Assembly (NCBI RefSeq): GCF_043641665.1
Contig: NC_092203.1
Coordinates: 8,223,067 to 8,287,066, forward strand
Reading direction: 5' to 3'
DNA: 64,000 bases
Origin: Enoplosus armatus
Lineage: Eukaryota > Chordata > Actinopteri > Centrarchiformes > Enoplosidae
A program made the position numbers and the translations under genes. The number at the start of each line of letters is the position of its first letter. The stretch's first letter is position 1. Shown here one piece after another: positions 35,402-48,002 of this stretch. A model generated the notes under the pieces. That model saw only the letters and a list, made by a program, of their open reading frames with translations. It ran no database searches and was not told where the DNA came from.

Positions 35402-35596
35402 TTCAATCGCTGCATAACCTCCCAGCTGATCAAGTGGTTCAGCAACTTCAGGGAGTTCTACTACATCCAGATGGAGAAGTTCGCCCGGCAGTCCATCAAC
35501 GAGGGTGTGACCGCTGCGGAGGAGCTGGCGGTGGGCCGCGATGCCGAGCTCTTCAGGGCGCTCAACATGCACTACAACAAGGCCAATGACTTTGAG
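35402..35596 (+). CDS. prox1: Prox1 coding exon 6, residues 773-837: recognition helix and start of Prospero domain
   Basis: This 65-codon exon encodes FNRCITSQLIKWFSNFREFY and the following residues to NKANDFE. WFSNFREFYYIQMEKFARQ includes the DNA recognition helix: the Asn of SNF and the Glu of REF correspond to DNA-contacting residues in the Drosophila Prospero structure. Conservation with human PROX1 is very high; substitutions cluster in the linker (SINEGVTAAEELAVGRDAE). The acceptor is CTGCTACAG and the donor GTAAGA, both U2-type. Exon length and phase match the vertebrate gene. Confidence 0.96.
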
Positions 35597-36129
35597 GTAA
35601 GATGAGCTTGGTTATTAGAAATGATCGTTATAATGATCGGTTTTGAGTTTTGATGGAAGCAAAACAAAACTCTTCAACTCAACAATGTCAAGTATAACAA
35701 TGGCAAGCATGTGTGCCACTGTTAATGAGACTGAGAGCAGATCTTCTTTTCATTTTAAAGTTTGTTGTTCTGCTATTGCAAACCCTCTCAAATCTGTCTT
35801 TTTAACTCTCACTGAGGGATTATATGCCTGCATAAATTACCTCAAACCCTCTCTAAAATTATGGGAATATGTGAAAAACTTTTTTTAACTATTTTATTTT
35901 TGCTTTTTTAATTCCCTGAAAAGTTGACACTTGACCATCTGTTAAATATTTCAGCTGTAACACGTTTCCTTTATTTAAAAAATGAAGACCCCCATCATTA
36001 ACGATTTCTCAGTTCTCTGAAGACTGAATAAAAACTGAATTCAGCACAACTCACACGCACTCACACACACACGTCCTCTACCAAGTCAGCTGTTCAGAGC
36101 GCAACAGTCACCTCACGATTCTGCTGAGG

Positions 36130-36430
36130 TGTGGATGTCGCAGAATGTGTGTGTGTGTGTTCGATGAGGCGAAAGAGGACGCCGCTCGAGGCGCGGGTGT
36201 CCTTGTCAAAGCGATTTGCAGAAGTCACATTCCCTCCCTCACTTTTTCTCTCCCAATATTGGTCTAAGGGGAACTGAGGGCCCTTAAACTATTCGACGTA
36301 ACATCAGCAGCATTTAGATGTCCATTAGCACACACCTCACCGCTGACACACACACACTTTTCATTTTTGCTTAGGGAGAGAAATGTTGATGCTTAGTTGG
36401 AGCTTAAATGCATAAAGAGTAAGATGCGCA
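36130..36430. promoter_or_regulatory. Candidate intronic enhancer (intron 6)
   Basis: GAGGACGCCGCTCGAGGCGC, TGTCAAAGCGATTTGCAG (TCF/LEF-like), CCCAATATTGG and TTAAACTATTCGACG occur in a compact block, richer in G and C than its flanks, 530 bp after exon 6. Confidence 0.33.
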
Positions 36431-36924
36431 GACACAACACACGGAGACTTTAAGGTATCCAAGTATTCTGTTTTGGAGGAATAAATAGCAAATGCTTTGC
36501 ATGCTTTGCATAACAAGAGTCAGGTAGCTTTTCACAGGTGTGTATGTAAAGCCCCTGTACAGGAAACAAACACACACATGCAAATAACATGTGTGTGTGT
36601 GTTTTAGCTGGTTTTCAGTGGGGTTACTCTTGGGGACTGCAGGGTAAGGTTCATCCTGGGGTCAGGAGTTTGAGAACCATGACTGTGGCTTTGCACATTT
36701 TATCAACCAAATATCAATTCTACTTTGAATTAGTGCCAATAGTTTTGTTTTTTAAATTGATTTCTTGCATGTTTCAGTTCATTTCAGTGCAATATGAAAA
36801 TCAACTTGAAGACACCTGAAACCAGAAACTCAGATAGGCAAATCATTACAGTCAGCGTTTAGTTGCCTGTATTGTTTTGTCATAGTTTGAATATTGTAGT
36901 AGTGCATTTGCGTTTTGAAAACTC

Positions 36925-37140
36925 TTCCTTGGCGACAACTAATGATTTAGTTAATTGTTTCAATAGATAATAAATTAAATGTTACAACTTCCTACAGCCC
37001 AAGCTGACGTCTTCAAATAGATTGTTTTGTCCAAATCCCAAATATTATCAATTTACTACAACATAAGACAGAGAAAAGCAGCTAATTTTGGTATTTTTCC
37101 AATGATTTTCCAACGCCAGACATTTGATTAGAAATATTGA
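36925..37140 (-). repeat. Dispersed fish repeat, family A (reverse)
   Basis: The reverse complement shows CAAAATTAGCTGCTTTTC, GAAGACGTCAGCTTGGGCTG and a tail of AATTAACTAAATCATTAG type, the family A order. Confidence 0.6.
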
Positions 37141-37460
37141 CACACAGACCCGAGCGCCACAGCAACAAAATGGGACCCTACCAGGACCCAGACTCATGAA
37201 GACCTCTACTTGAAAATGAATATAAAAACTTATAATGGTCAGGATTTGTAGTTAAAGGGCTAATTTGCGGCTCTATAACGTATAAATGTAATCAGTGGAA
37301 GATGCTGACTTCAGTAAAAGAACGTCCTTTGTGCAGTAAAGTGGTTTGTTTGCAAAGGTAGGTATACATTTTCCTTCCGTACTTTGTCCCCTGTCCTGCC
37401 TGCCTCCGTCTCTCCCTTCACCTCCCTCCGTCCACCCAGAGGGAACATTACTGGCTAGGG

Positions 37461-37463
<3 letters not shown>

Positions 37464-37504
<41 letters not shown>

Positions 37505-37553
37505 AAACTCAGAGGCGTGAAACTGGAACCACGGCCGATTCAGCAAGTCTCCC

Positions 37554-37604
<51 letters not shown>
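37464..37604. repeat. (CT)n and (CA)n microsatellites
   Basis: CT run 37464-37501 and CA run 37555-37604, followed by about 300 bp of pyrimidine-rich DNA (37660-37960). A (CT)n tract in this sense orientation can bind PTB in pre-mRNA. Confidence 0.92.
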
Positions 37605-37607
<3 letters not shown>

Positions 37608-38195
37608 TTCTCCTTTTGCCAAATTTAGCAGCATCAGAGTTCCACCTTGGTTTGTCCCCCATCACACCCACCTCCACTCCTCCCCTCCTCCTTTTGCTCC
37701 CTCTCCTTCCTCCCCCCTTCCTGCTGAATCCGTCCTCTGACGATATGTTCTCTTCCTCACCTCCTCTCCTTATCCCTCTTTCATTTAGCTTTGTCCTCTC
37801 CTCCCTCTCGATCCCCTGCTGCCTTTTCCTTCTCTCCTATTGTCCTTCTCTCTCCCATGCCTCCACTCTTCTCCCCTCCTTTCCTTTTCTCCTTCATCCC
37901 ACCCTTAACTCCTCCTGACACTCTTCATCCTCTGTCTCATCATCTTCTCATTTTCATGCCCCAACAGTTTTTATTTCTTCCATAAAAATCTCCTCTTTGT
38001 CAAATTACACACTCAAAGAAGGGCTTGCGAGGTTAAATAATTAGCATTTGTTAAAAGAACTTAATCTTAGTCAACACTGTGTTCTTAGGTTTGATGGGTT
38101 GAAAAAAGCTTGTGTCATTAGTAAACGTACATGGCCAGCATTTTAAATAGTCATTGTAGATTATTGCTGTGGAAAGGTGAGTGTAATTTGTCGGC

Positions 38196-38229
<34 letters not shown>

Positions 38230-38778
38230 GTCATCAAAAGTTGGCGTAAACAGGCCCCAGTAATTATAGCAGCTTCATTAATTACCTCCTCCTCCCCTCT
38301 CCAGCCACATTCTTTCAACTCTTTTTTTGTTTACCTCTTTCTCTCTCTCCATCCTTACTGTCTCCTCTCTCGTCCTCCTTCCCCCCCAACCCCCGTCTCT
38401 GAAACTATTTTGTCCTAATTGCAGCTCTGCCCACTAACTAATGAGGAAGGCAAAGAAAGGAAGGAGGCTGGAGAAAGGGAAAGGAAACAGGGAATAGTCT
38501 CATCTTCAAAAAAAGAGGGAAAACAAAAAGAGACAGAGAGAGATTTTCTTTGCCAGGACACTCAGGGATAGGTGTCAGCTCCTCGCTTCTGCCAAGAGGA
38601 AGAGAAACGTTTCCTCTTTTTCTTTTCTTTTTTTATATTGAGAACAGATTGACGAGTCGTTGGTTAAGTCTGCCAGCAGCATTGGGCATGGTACTCTTAA
38701 CTTGTGAGTTTGTGTGTGTTAAAGTTTTGGTGCGACATTTGAAGTACACCTACGCTTTGGCGACTTAAGCATGCCAGA

Positions 38779-38781
<3 letters not shown>

Positions 38782-38850
<69 letters not shown>

Positions 38851-39090
38851 CCGAACTCTCACACACACAGACTAAATGTGAAGTGGAAGAACAGAGGTAT
38901 TTTGGTGTGTATGTGTGTGTACTCATGTTGTGGGCACACTGTGGGGACTTGCCTTGTCCCCATATGAAGACTTGGTTTGAGGTGAGAGTAAGGTTAGGTT
39001 TAGATTAAGTTAAGTTATGGTTAAGATACAACTCCAGGAAATCAATGTAAGTCAATAATGTCCTCTGAAGTGATGGAAACACAACTTTGT
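38782..39090. repeat. (CA)n plus GTGGGGACTTG-type fish repeat
   Basis: CA run 38782-38846. GTGGGGACTTGCCTTGTCCC at about 38941, followed by AAGGTTAGGTTTAGATTAAG and CAATAATGTCCTC, is a dispersed unit often found next to CA repeats in fish. Confidence 0.65.
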
Positions 39091-39361
39091 GTGTGTGCAT
39101 GTGTCGGCTGAAGAGGGACAATGAGACGTTTTTATGAAGCCTTCTAGAGGACGTTCTCATCTTTCCAGTTCAAGGATCCTCGCTGGCTCTGTCAGCACCA
39201 AACGGCGGCACAGCTGCGCCTCACACATTCACACACACACATATGTTCACACATACATACACACAGATACTCATTTGTGTTCGTCTGAAAGAGCAGAGAT
39301 ACCCTCCCTTGAGGGGTGGGTGTGGTTGCTACCAAAATCTGCCCTTTGACTTTGAGCGAGA

Positions 39362-39411
<50 letters not shown>
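39362..39411. repeat. (CA)n microsatellite
   Basis: Uninterrupted CA run of about 48 bp. Confidence 0.95.
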
Positions 39412-39412
<1 letters not shown>

Positions 39413-42164
39413 GGAGGCCACAGAGTGGTCACACACTCACATTTCAGGGCTATCTGGTTTCATAAGCTGTGCACTTCATGAAAGGCTCATGTCTTTCTCC
39501 GCCGTTTTAGACTCTTTGTCATCCTTTGTCTCTCCTTATTCATCTATTCACTCATCTTTTCCGCTTCCTCTTCATCTTCATCAGAGTCCATTGAAAAAGG
39601 GGCAGAGCTCAAACTGCACCACAGCTTTAAATAAAAGCCTTGGTGCTGAAGTTTTTTGGGGCAGTTCTGTTTTCAGCATTTATTATTATCAATGAATCAA
39701 TGAAGACTCGTCCGTCTCAATCCATTAGCCTTAAGTTTATCATCTTTTTTCCTCATGTCTTCTCCATCTTTCTGTCCTCAACCTTTTTTTGTCTTCTATT
39801 TGTAACCTACCCACAAGGCACACACACATACACACACATTTCAAAGACTACACCTGTCCTGCTTTCTTTTTCCCTCCTCCCTCTTTCACTCATTCTGAGC
39901 ATAGAGCTTCAGGCAATTACTACATCTTACACACTGGTGTTCATGAGATGTTGTTTTTGAAGTTTTTTACTACAGGAGACACCAGCTTTTCATATCTGTC
40001 ATTTGACTATTTTCATGTCAAGTATTTAATGTTCCCCCCCCCGAAAAAGACGGTACGAAAGCATCTGAAACAGAATTTTAGGCTATCATGGGACACCACA
40101 ACTCACTCTTCAAAATCAAAATAATTCAAGTGTCTCCAGGGAATCAGTTCAGATTGAGGAATTCCCCAAAACAACCAGAGTCGAACTAATAACTTCTACA
40201 ATAATTACGCAGTAAAAAACAGCTTCAAAGTTATTGGAGTTAGTTGTAACCTTTTAGGGTAGCTGGATAGGCAAGCAAAGCTAAGGACTTGAGACTGGGG
40301 TTTGCATCATGCAACATATTGTTATCTGTAATAAAGTCAGTATTATCTTTTACAATATTCATCAAAGACGTTGATCTTTCTCTAACCCTAACTTTGAGCT
40401 TCGAGTGGCCTAAACATGTCCAGAAAAAGTGAATCATGTTTTAGTTTCCAGGAGTAGATAATGCAGGCAAACAAAAGGTTTTTTATACAACAACTTGCTG
40501 ATGCAAATTAGTTGTATATGAACATTTGTTTTAGGAAACAATGTTGAATACACACACACACGCCCGTAATTTATGTGAACACACACTCTTTGTTGCTGTC
40601 ACTCAATGTCTTTAAGCAAGTATGAGCACTACGTAACGTAGTCTTCCTCACCGTCTCTTTCTCTCTGTTGCTGCTTTGACAGAGAGCGGTATGGTACAGA
40701 CAATGCCACCTGCCAGTTTCTGTCACTATAATTATAGCTATCTGCTTGCAGTGTGTGAGTGTGTGTGTGTGTGTGTGTCTTAGTATTCCAGTTGAGAAGA
40801 AGAAGGCATCATCTTTGTCACTGAGCCTGATTGGAGTCACGAGGGGGCGGTGTATGTGTGTGTGTGTTGTGCATGTGTGCCTGTGTATGGTCTTCCTGTA
40901 TGTGTGTGTGTGTGTGCGTCTGTGTGTGATTATGAGTGTGTGTTGTGCATGCAGTGATTCCCTTCCCCTGCCCCAGCTGTCTCCTTAGCTTTAACAATAG
41001 GCCTGGTAACAAAGACGTGGCCTTCAGCCTCCGTCATGTGATACTAGTGGTCTGCAGCCTCTCAGTCAGATGACCCAGGCTATTGTCCTCTATGGGTGAC
41101 ACACACTTGCACACACACACACACACACAAGGAAGCACTGAACGCACACCAATCCAAGGAAGCACAGCACGTGTATGAACGGTCACACGCAAACTGCAGC
41201 GATACGAAGACACGCGCAGCGCTTGCACACACAAAGAAGAAGCACACACTCATGAGATAGTGAGAACAGACGCACACAGTCGCAATCTCAGGACGCAGAC
41301 CCTTCCTCTCAGTCACATGCAGTCTGAACAAAGAGAAACTTTATTGCCATTGTCCTGGTGACAGTGAGATCAGGGACTGATTGACAAAAGAGCAGCAGAG
41401 AAAGGAAACATATTGCTGATGTCCTGGAGGAGCCCCCAGTCTCCACTTTTACCTTTAATTTCACACTTCAAATGGCAGCTGGCAAAGGCTTTGTGACCCT
41501 GAGGCCATGAGAGAGAGGTGGATTTATTTGCCATCAAACAGCTGATTATTTCTCTCAGGTTTTTAACTTTGTTTATCCTGCAAAGTGTGATCTTTCCAGC
41601 GCTGCGTTTCCTGCTTCACTTTGGAATGGCTGCTATCTGCCTGGTGCAAATATGGGTGACTGTGTCAAACAGCACCTTCCCAGCAGGTGATTGTCTGTGC
41701 TATTTATGTGCAGTATGTAAAGGAACAGAGCTGAACTCCCTCACATTATGCTACAAGAGGACAGTTACAGCCCGTGTAAGGAAACAAGAAGAAAGAGGAG
41801 TAGGCATGCAGGGGGGGGTTAGGAGTTTCAAACCAAAACAACAATGTTTTGGACACAAAATAAGGAGTGTCCTCTTAATGTATGAATGTGAGGCTGGATG
41901 TAACCAGAAAAGCAGGAGCATGTTCAGTCAGCTTTCCCCAGATAAATAAAGACTCATATAGGAAAAAAGGAATTACAGACAGAGATGGAAAAAGAGTCCT
42001 TCTTGACTTTCATAATCCCCCCCACAATCACATCTACATCTACAATATAGAAAGAAAAGTCAAAGTATGAATTTCCATTGATTAATTCCTGTTGAAGTAG
42101 AAAAGAGGAAAGGAAAAAGAGGAAGAAGAGGAAAACTGAAAGGACTCCCTACTTTGGATGTGTG

Positions 42165-42203
42165 TTTGTGTGTGTGTGTGTGTGTGTGTTCATGTTTCCC
42201 TGC

Positions 42204-42255
<52 letters not shown>

Positions 42256-42364
42256 CTAAAGCCAGGGCTGATAGCAGGGAAAGAGAGGGAGAGTGAGAGA
42301 GAGGAGGAGGAAAAAGGAAGCAGATGCTTGTGTGTTGGCACAAAAATGATATGTCCACTCAGTC

Positions 42365-42429
<65 letters not shown>
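42165..42429. repeat. GT and CA microsatellites in opposite orientation
   Basis: GT runs 42165-42189 and 42206-42254, then CA run 42368-42429 after about 110 bp of purine-rich sequence. The opposed tracts could pair in the transcript as a long GU/CA stem. Confidence 0.92.
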
Positions 42430-42430
<1 letters not shown>

Positions 42431-42905
42431 CATTTGCTCAGTCCACAGAAGGAGCAGCACATGAAAGAGTTCCAGTATTGTCTCGATGATAAAAAAAATA
42501 CTCCACTGACCAACAGCAAAGTGGACCTCAAGGCCACAGAGCGAATGAATGGCAACAAAATGGAGAGTGTTGAGGTGTGTGTTGGGTGAGGGTCATCTGA
42601 ATTGAAAAGAGCAACAAGACTAGACAGATGGTTTGAAAGGGACAAGCAAGCTGAAAAAGGATCAGTGGTGATGTAACGCACATGAACGTGAGCTCATAAA
42701 CACTTTACAACATGCTAAGCCAGTGTACATGTGTAGACACACTTGAGTAAACATTGTCAATGTACCCTGCGTTAATGGAGGGAGGTTGAAAACCTCGAGT
42801 AAAATAGAAATGAGAAGGAACAACACACACAAATACAGCCTCTTTCTGTTTGTACACCTTGAGAATCAAACATATGGTGTTTGGACAGTGACTTCTTAAG
42901 AGCCC

Positions 42906-42906
<1 letters not shown>

Positions 42907-42976
<70 letters not shown>
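42907..42976. repeat. (GT)n microsatellite, 70 bp
   Basis: Uninterrupted GT run, about 480 bp after the CA run at 42368-42429 and in opposite sense. Confidence 0.95.
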
Positions 42977-42977
<1 letters not shown>

Positions 42978-44879
42978 CCTTTTGTGCAAGACGGCGAGTG
43001 AGGATGGAAAGGAAACAGAGCGATAGGGGGAAAGGCAGGTGGAAAGACGTATGGAGGGGTGAATAGGTAGAGTAAACTGAGGACACACAGACGTCTCTAT
43101 CAGTCTCATGGTGACAGCGTGAAGAGAAAAAGCATTAATCCTTTGGGAGACAGAGAGGGAGATGGAGAAAGAGGAGTGGCTTCTATTCAGAGGAGAGGAG
43201 AGGAGGGAGGGAGGGAGGTGGGGATACACAGGGACGGGAGAGGAAGAATGAGGAAGAGAAGGGTGAGCACCTGTGTTGGATAGAAAACACGGGAAGATGA
43301 AGAAGAGATGTCTAGTAGAAGTGAAGGAAGAGCAAGTTTTGACACAAGTTCAGTGATTTCCATTGTTTTGTCTTGTTTTATCTTCAACATATTGACACTT
43401 ATTTCTCGAAAGAAGCTGCATTGCTGGAATCCTAATCCTAAAAATCGAATTCATAAGCTGAACAGAAGACATTGCAGGACGACAATTGCTGCAATCTGAT
43501 TTTGGTGTAGAACAGCAACACTCACAATATAAACAAGGTTTGACACATATCCTTCAGTGCGAGTACCTTTGTCTGGGTTGCCTTAGTTGCCGTGGTGAAG
43601 GTTTTAAAGTGGAATCATTTTATGGACGAACACCTGTAGCATCTGTCATCAGAGGGCAACAGCTGGATAAAGTGAGGATACTCTGGATGATAAGTTGTCC
43701 TTAGAAAAGTGAGAGTGTGTAACTTAAGTCTATGTTGTCTTTTTGGATGTGTTAAAATGGGGCAGTGTATCCATAAAGAAGTAACCTACTTCCAAAGGGC
43801 TCTCCTTTATTCTAAAAATAATTTTTAGTGCAACACTGCCCTTTCGTGCTTGTGGTCTGCACTATTAAAAAAATGACTAAATTAGCAAAGCAGACGTCAC
43901 TGTTGCTAAGTGCTTATTGCTGTGCTGTTTCTGCACTTCAGGCTCCTGAAGGTGACGCTCTTTTGTGTTTTTATAGCTCTTTGCTCTGTTTATCACCAGA
44001 AACGTATATATAATAATCCCGATTGATTTTTCCAGGAGAGAGCAAAACAACAACAAGTTTTTATAACAGAAAATTCTGTAAAACTGTTGTCAACACTTGC
44101 AAGAAGCTTCCTTTCCTTTTTGGGATTAACGTAGCTTGGTATTTGTCCTTCATATACTTTAATAAAATGAACCATAATTTTCCACCCATAACAAAACTTA
44201 AAGAAAGGCTTAACAATGCTAAAATGAGACAGTGTGACAGATGTAGATGAAACCAAGGGGCAAAGACTGATACATTTGCAAATACAAAACACAGTGGAAA
44301 ATGGTTGAGGACAAGTAAATGCATCAAGAAAAGCATAAAGTGGCCATAATGCAGGTGATTTGACAGCACATTGAAATCTTTTCACTTCAAATATCTCATG
44401 AGTTTGCCTGTGATGGATAATAAACACTTAGTAAGCTCGGGATTTCTCATTAGAATAATATTCCAAGAAGAGACGAGGGGAGGAAGAGCCAGCGAGGAGA
44501 ACGATGAAGAGAGAGGATGAGAGAGAGGAAAGAGGCGAGGAAAAAAGAGGGAGGGAGGGCGTCCCAGTAGGCCTCTTTGTTGGGCAGCGATTTAGAGATT
44601 TACAGGCTCTCGTCCTTCTGTGTGTGTGTGTGTGTGTGTGTGTGAAGAGAGAGTAATTGAGCCTCCCTTCATCCAATATTTACCCACCAAACCGGAGCAA
44701 TCATGCGAATTATGTTTACTGGGAACCAAGTGTCTTTCTTCCTCTTTATCTTTCTTTCTCTTTCCCACTTTCCCAATTCCTCGCTCGCTCTCTCTCTCCT
44801 GGCAACTGGACACCATATCAAGATCCAAGCCAGGAGTAAATCACACACACACACATACACACACGCGGGGGAAACAGGC

Positions 44880-45390
44880 CCATCTGTATTGATGATGGCC
44901 TAATTTAGATCTCTTTATTGGACTGATTTACGATGGCCAGACAAATCTGGGCATCTGGACCCAAGTGTGTGTCTGTATGTGTGTTTGTCCAGTTGAGCTG
45001 ATACCCAACCAGACACACAATATCCTCCGTGCCTCATTTCAGGCTTTCTGCATGTGTTTTCCTACCTCTTTGCGAATCAGCAGTGTCCCTTTCTCTCCCC
45101 GTCAGAGTCTTGTTTCAGCACTTTGAGTCCTCTCGCCGCTGTAATGATGACGCACGTCATCCTGAAACATTTTAAAAACACACCAATCATCTTGCTGAAC
45201 AAGGCCTTGCCAACGCTGCAACACAAAAACATTCAGGCCAGGGGCCTTCTGGGTCAAGGTCACTGAATCTCTTACTGCCCTACTGTGCGTGACGGTTTTT
45301 GTTTCACAGCTCTTTGAGATTGAGATATCACGACAAACGAGCACACGGGAAAGAAAAAGCAGAGGCGAGGGGATTTGCTGAAGAGCAACA
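44880..45390. promoter_or_regulatory. Candidate intronic enhancer (intron 6)
   Basis: GGCCTAATTTAGATCTC, TTATTGGACTGATTTACG, GTAATGATGACGCACGTCATC (CRE/AP-1-like palindrome), GGGTCAAGGTCACTGAATC (nuclear-receptor half-site of TCAAGGTCA type) and GAGATTGAGATATC occur in repeat-poor sequence. The TCAAGGTCA site is of interest because NR5A/ERR-type receptors are Prox1 partners. Inference. Confidence 0.38.
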
Positions 45391-46320
45391 TTCAATCAGG
45401 ACATCCAGATTTTAGGTGTTTCACTGATGCACCCCCCTTATAGTGAAAGTGACAATTTGGAGATTACCAATATGAAGGGAAGAGGTCAAACATCAGCAAG
45501 GGAAAAAAATATTAAGAAAAAAAAGTGGGTTTGTCTTTTTATTTTAAGATAAGAGCAAATTTGAACAACTAAAGGATGAAGGGATGTAATCCAGGAGGGA
45601 GAGGACACCTCAAAGGCATGTTTTATCTTCAAGATCAAGCTCAGGTTTCAACGTTTATTTCTCCCAGTGGGCAGTTTCACAGCAACCATTAAAAACAGCA
45701 GCTCGACGTTGGGGCTTTCTGTATTTTCTTGTAGGAGTAAAACAAGAAGGTTTAGCCTTTTAAAATTGTTTTTGCTAAAAGGGATAATTCTTTTTTTTTT
45801 TTTTATAGTTCTGGCCATGATTCCTACCTCTAATAACAAGATTGTACTCACCAAGTGAATTGCTGAGATCTCACTAAAAAGAAGACAGACAACAGTCAGA
45901 CCATCTCAGAGGTTGTGGAAGGCAAATGTTAAAATTATAACAAAACAGTGTGTTGTAAACATTCATCACAGTAGTTCAACTTTTATCATACTTGCTGTAT
46001 TGTCTGTACCACTTATTTCTTACCCTGTTGGACTTTATGAAAGCGGTTTTGTCCCAGACCTAAGCAAATACTGTGACCATAACTGAGATCGGAACTTTTT
46101 CTTGCGTACAAATGTGTAAAATCTACGTAGATATCACCTGTAAAGTTTAATCTTTGGTGTGTGTGTGTGTGTGTGTGTCTCTGTGTGTGTACAGTAGTGT
46201 CTATAGCAAGACAGTGACAGAGGGCCTCATTGAAATAACTGTGGTCTCAAGGGGCCAGCTAAAAAGAGAGAGTGGGTAGGTGAGGGTAGACAGAGTATAT
46301 GAGAGTCCAGGGAATCATTT

Positions 46321-46323
<3 letters not shown>

Positions 46324-46384
<61 letters not shown>
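46324..46384. repeat. (GT)n microsatellite
   Basis: About 60 bp GT run. Shorter GT tracts lie at 46158-46178, 46553-46571 and 46710-46734. Confidence 0.95.
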
Positions 46385-46388
<4 letters not shown>

Positions 46389-46881
46389 CGTCGGGTGATT
46401 CATCCGTCCTGGTGGCGGCTAACCTTGGCATGTCCTGCCACGCGTGACGGGGTTACACCCAGACGGCACTCTGTCGTCCTCTATGTGTGTGTGAGAGTTT
46501 GTTGGGGTGTAGGGGAGCATGTACCTCGTCTGGAGGAGTCAGCCTCCTGTGGGTGTGTGTGTGTGTGTGTCTGTGCATCTGCATGCAAGAAAAAGAGACA
46601 AAGAAGAAGAAAAAAAAGAGAGCGGGGAGAGAATCCTAGTCAGGTTGTTTAGTGTCTTTGTATGATCTTGCCCCCGGGAGAAAGGGCACAAAAAAGAATG
46701 AAAAATGTGTGGTGTGTGTGTGCGTGTGTGTGTGAGCCATTGTTCTGCTGTCAAACACTGCTAAGAGCACACACACAGCATTAAAAACACACACAAAGCC
46801 TTGTGATGACAGTATATTTATGCCTGCATGTGGAAAGGACAATTGGATCCCTGCAATCCCTTCGCTCTTGTTTAAACTCTG

Positions 46882-46882
<1 letters not shown>

Positions 46883-46938
<56 letters not shown>
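46883..46938. repeat. (CA)n microsatellite
   Basis: CA run of about 55 bp in intron 6, 880 bp before the last exon. Confidence 0.95.
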
Positions 46939-46939
<1 letters not shown>

Positions 46940-47324
46940 TGACAGATCAGACAACTGTTCACCTGCCACTGTCAAGGACTGAGTGTGTCATCTGTCATTA
47001 CGTGTGAGTGTGTGCATAAGGAACTCTGACACCGCACACATGCACAGCTGGGAGCTGTTAAGAAAGGGGAAGTATATTTAGGGGAAGTTCAGAGCTGAAG
47101 AAGAACTTGGTACAGGAATAGTAATATATGGACACCTGAAACACACGCACACTTGACCTAATTATTGATCCTTCTCAGTCACAGAATCACTTCTTTCTAA
47201 AAGCAAACTATCTGTATTTAAACATGTTTATTGTCTGTTAATGGCCGTGGCACATACGAAAAGACAAAAAAACTCAATTATAATAATTTCAATGACACAA
47301 TCATGACAATGTCACCATCAACAA

Positions 47325-47578
47325 AGTGTGGAGGAACCCCATCCAACACCTTTGGGCTGAACTGGATCCTTCAGCTCTTATCACCCAACATCAATGGGTG
47401 ACCTCATGGATGCTCTTGTGGCTGAATGGGAGCAAATCCCCGCAGCCAGGTTCCACAGTCTTGTAGAGTGGAGGCCGTTATAGCAGCGGATCAATGCTGA
47501 AGGTTTTGGAATAAGATGTTCAACAATCACATATAGGTGTAATGTTCAGGTGTCCACATACTTTTGGCCATATAGTGT
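47325..47578 (+). mobile_element. Tc1/mariner-like remnant, 3' end, in intron 6
   Basis: The + strand reads NPIQHLW and, after a frame change, DALVAEWEQIPAA, the same transposase tail as the copy at 5.66-6.12 kb. It ends in the terminal sequence GTGTCCACATACTTTTGGCC followed by ATATAGTGTA. Only about 250 bp remain, in opposite orientation to the first copy, ending about 240 bp before the final exon's acceptor. Confidence 0.85.
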
Positions 47579-47816
47579 ATGTCTCAAGGTACTTTCTACT
47601 CAAAGGATGAGAATGTACGCGCTACAGAATTAACAGTTCTGTATTTGTAGTTCATCATACTCATAAATACTCTATTGTAACTTTAGGACAAGAAAGGGGA
47701 AGGTGATTGAAGGGAAGTTCCTCTTCAGTTCCAACTATCAAAGCAGGCACGTCACTCATGATTTCCTGTCTTTCTACCTCCTTCGCCCCCACTCCCTTTT
47801 CCTCTTTCTCATTCAG

Positions 47817-48002
47817 GTTCCTGAACGATTTCTGGAGGTGGCCCAGGTGACTCTTCGCGAGTTCTTCAATGCCATCGTGGCTGGAAAGGATGCGGACCCA
47901 TCCTGGAAGAAGGCCATCTACAAGGTGATCTGCAAACTGGACAGTGAGGTTCCTGAGGTCTTCAAATCCCCCAACTGTCTACAAGAGCTCCTCCATGACT
48001 GA
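47817..48002 (+). CDS. prox1: Prox1 last coding exon, residues 838-898: Prospero domain C terminus
   Basis: Encodes VPERFLEVAQVTLREFFNAI and on through GKDADPSWKKAIYKVICKLD to CLQELLHD, followed by TGA at 48000-48002. These are the last helices of the Prospero domain, which packs on the homeodomain to form one homeo-Prospero unit and masks a nuclear export signal in the fly protein. Only a handful of conservative changes separate it from human PROX1 (for example I to V, and final D for E). The acceptor is a pyrimidine-rich CTTTCTCATTCAG. This exon also carries the 3' UTR. Confidence 0.96.
   Translation, partial: VPERFLEVAQVTLREFFNAIVAGKDADPSWKKAIYKVICKLDSEVPEVFKSPNCLQELLHD

Larger units (their letters stand above)
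35597..47816 (+). other. prox1: prox1 intron 6
   Basis: GTAAGA donor, CATTCAG acceptor, about 12.2 kb. It is dominated between 37.4 and 47.0 kb by long CA/GT and CT microsatellites and pyrimidine-rich DNA, with complex islands at 36.1-36.4 and 44.9-45.4 kb and a Tc1-like fragment near its 3' end. 39.9-40.5, 43.3-44.4 and 45.4-46.1 kb are unique sequence without visible genes. Confidence 0.85.

Noticed and set aside
41518..41949. 143-codon + strand frame with a hydrophobic N terminus in intron 6
   Set aside because: It begins at GTG, has no recognisable domain or splice context, and lies inside an intron. Most likely chance.
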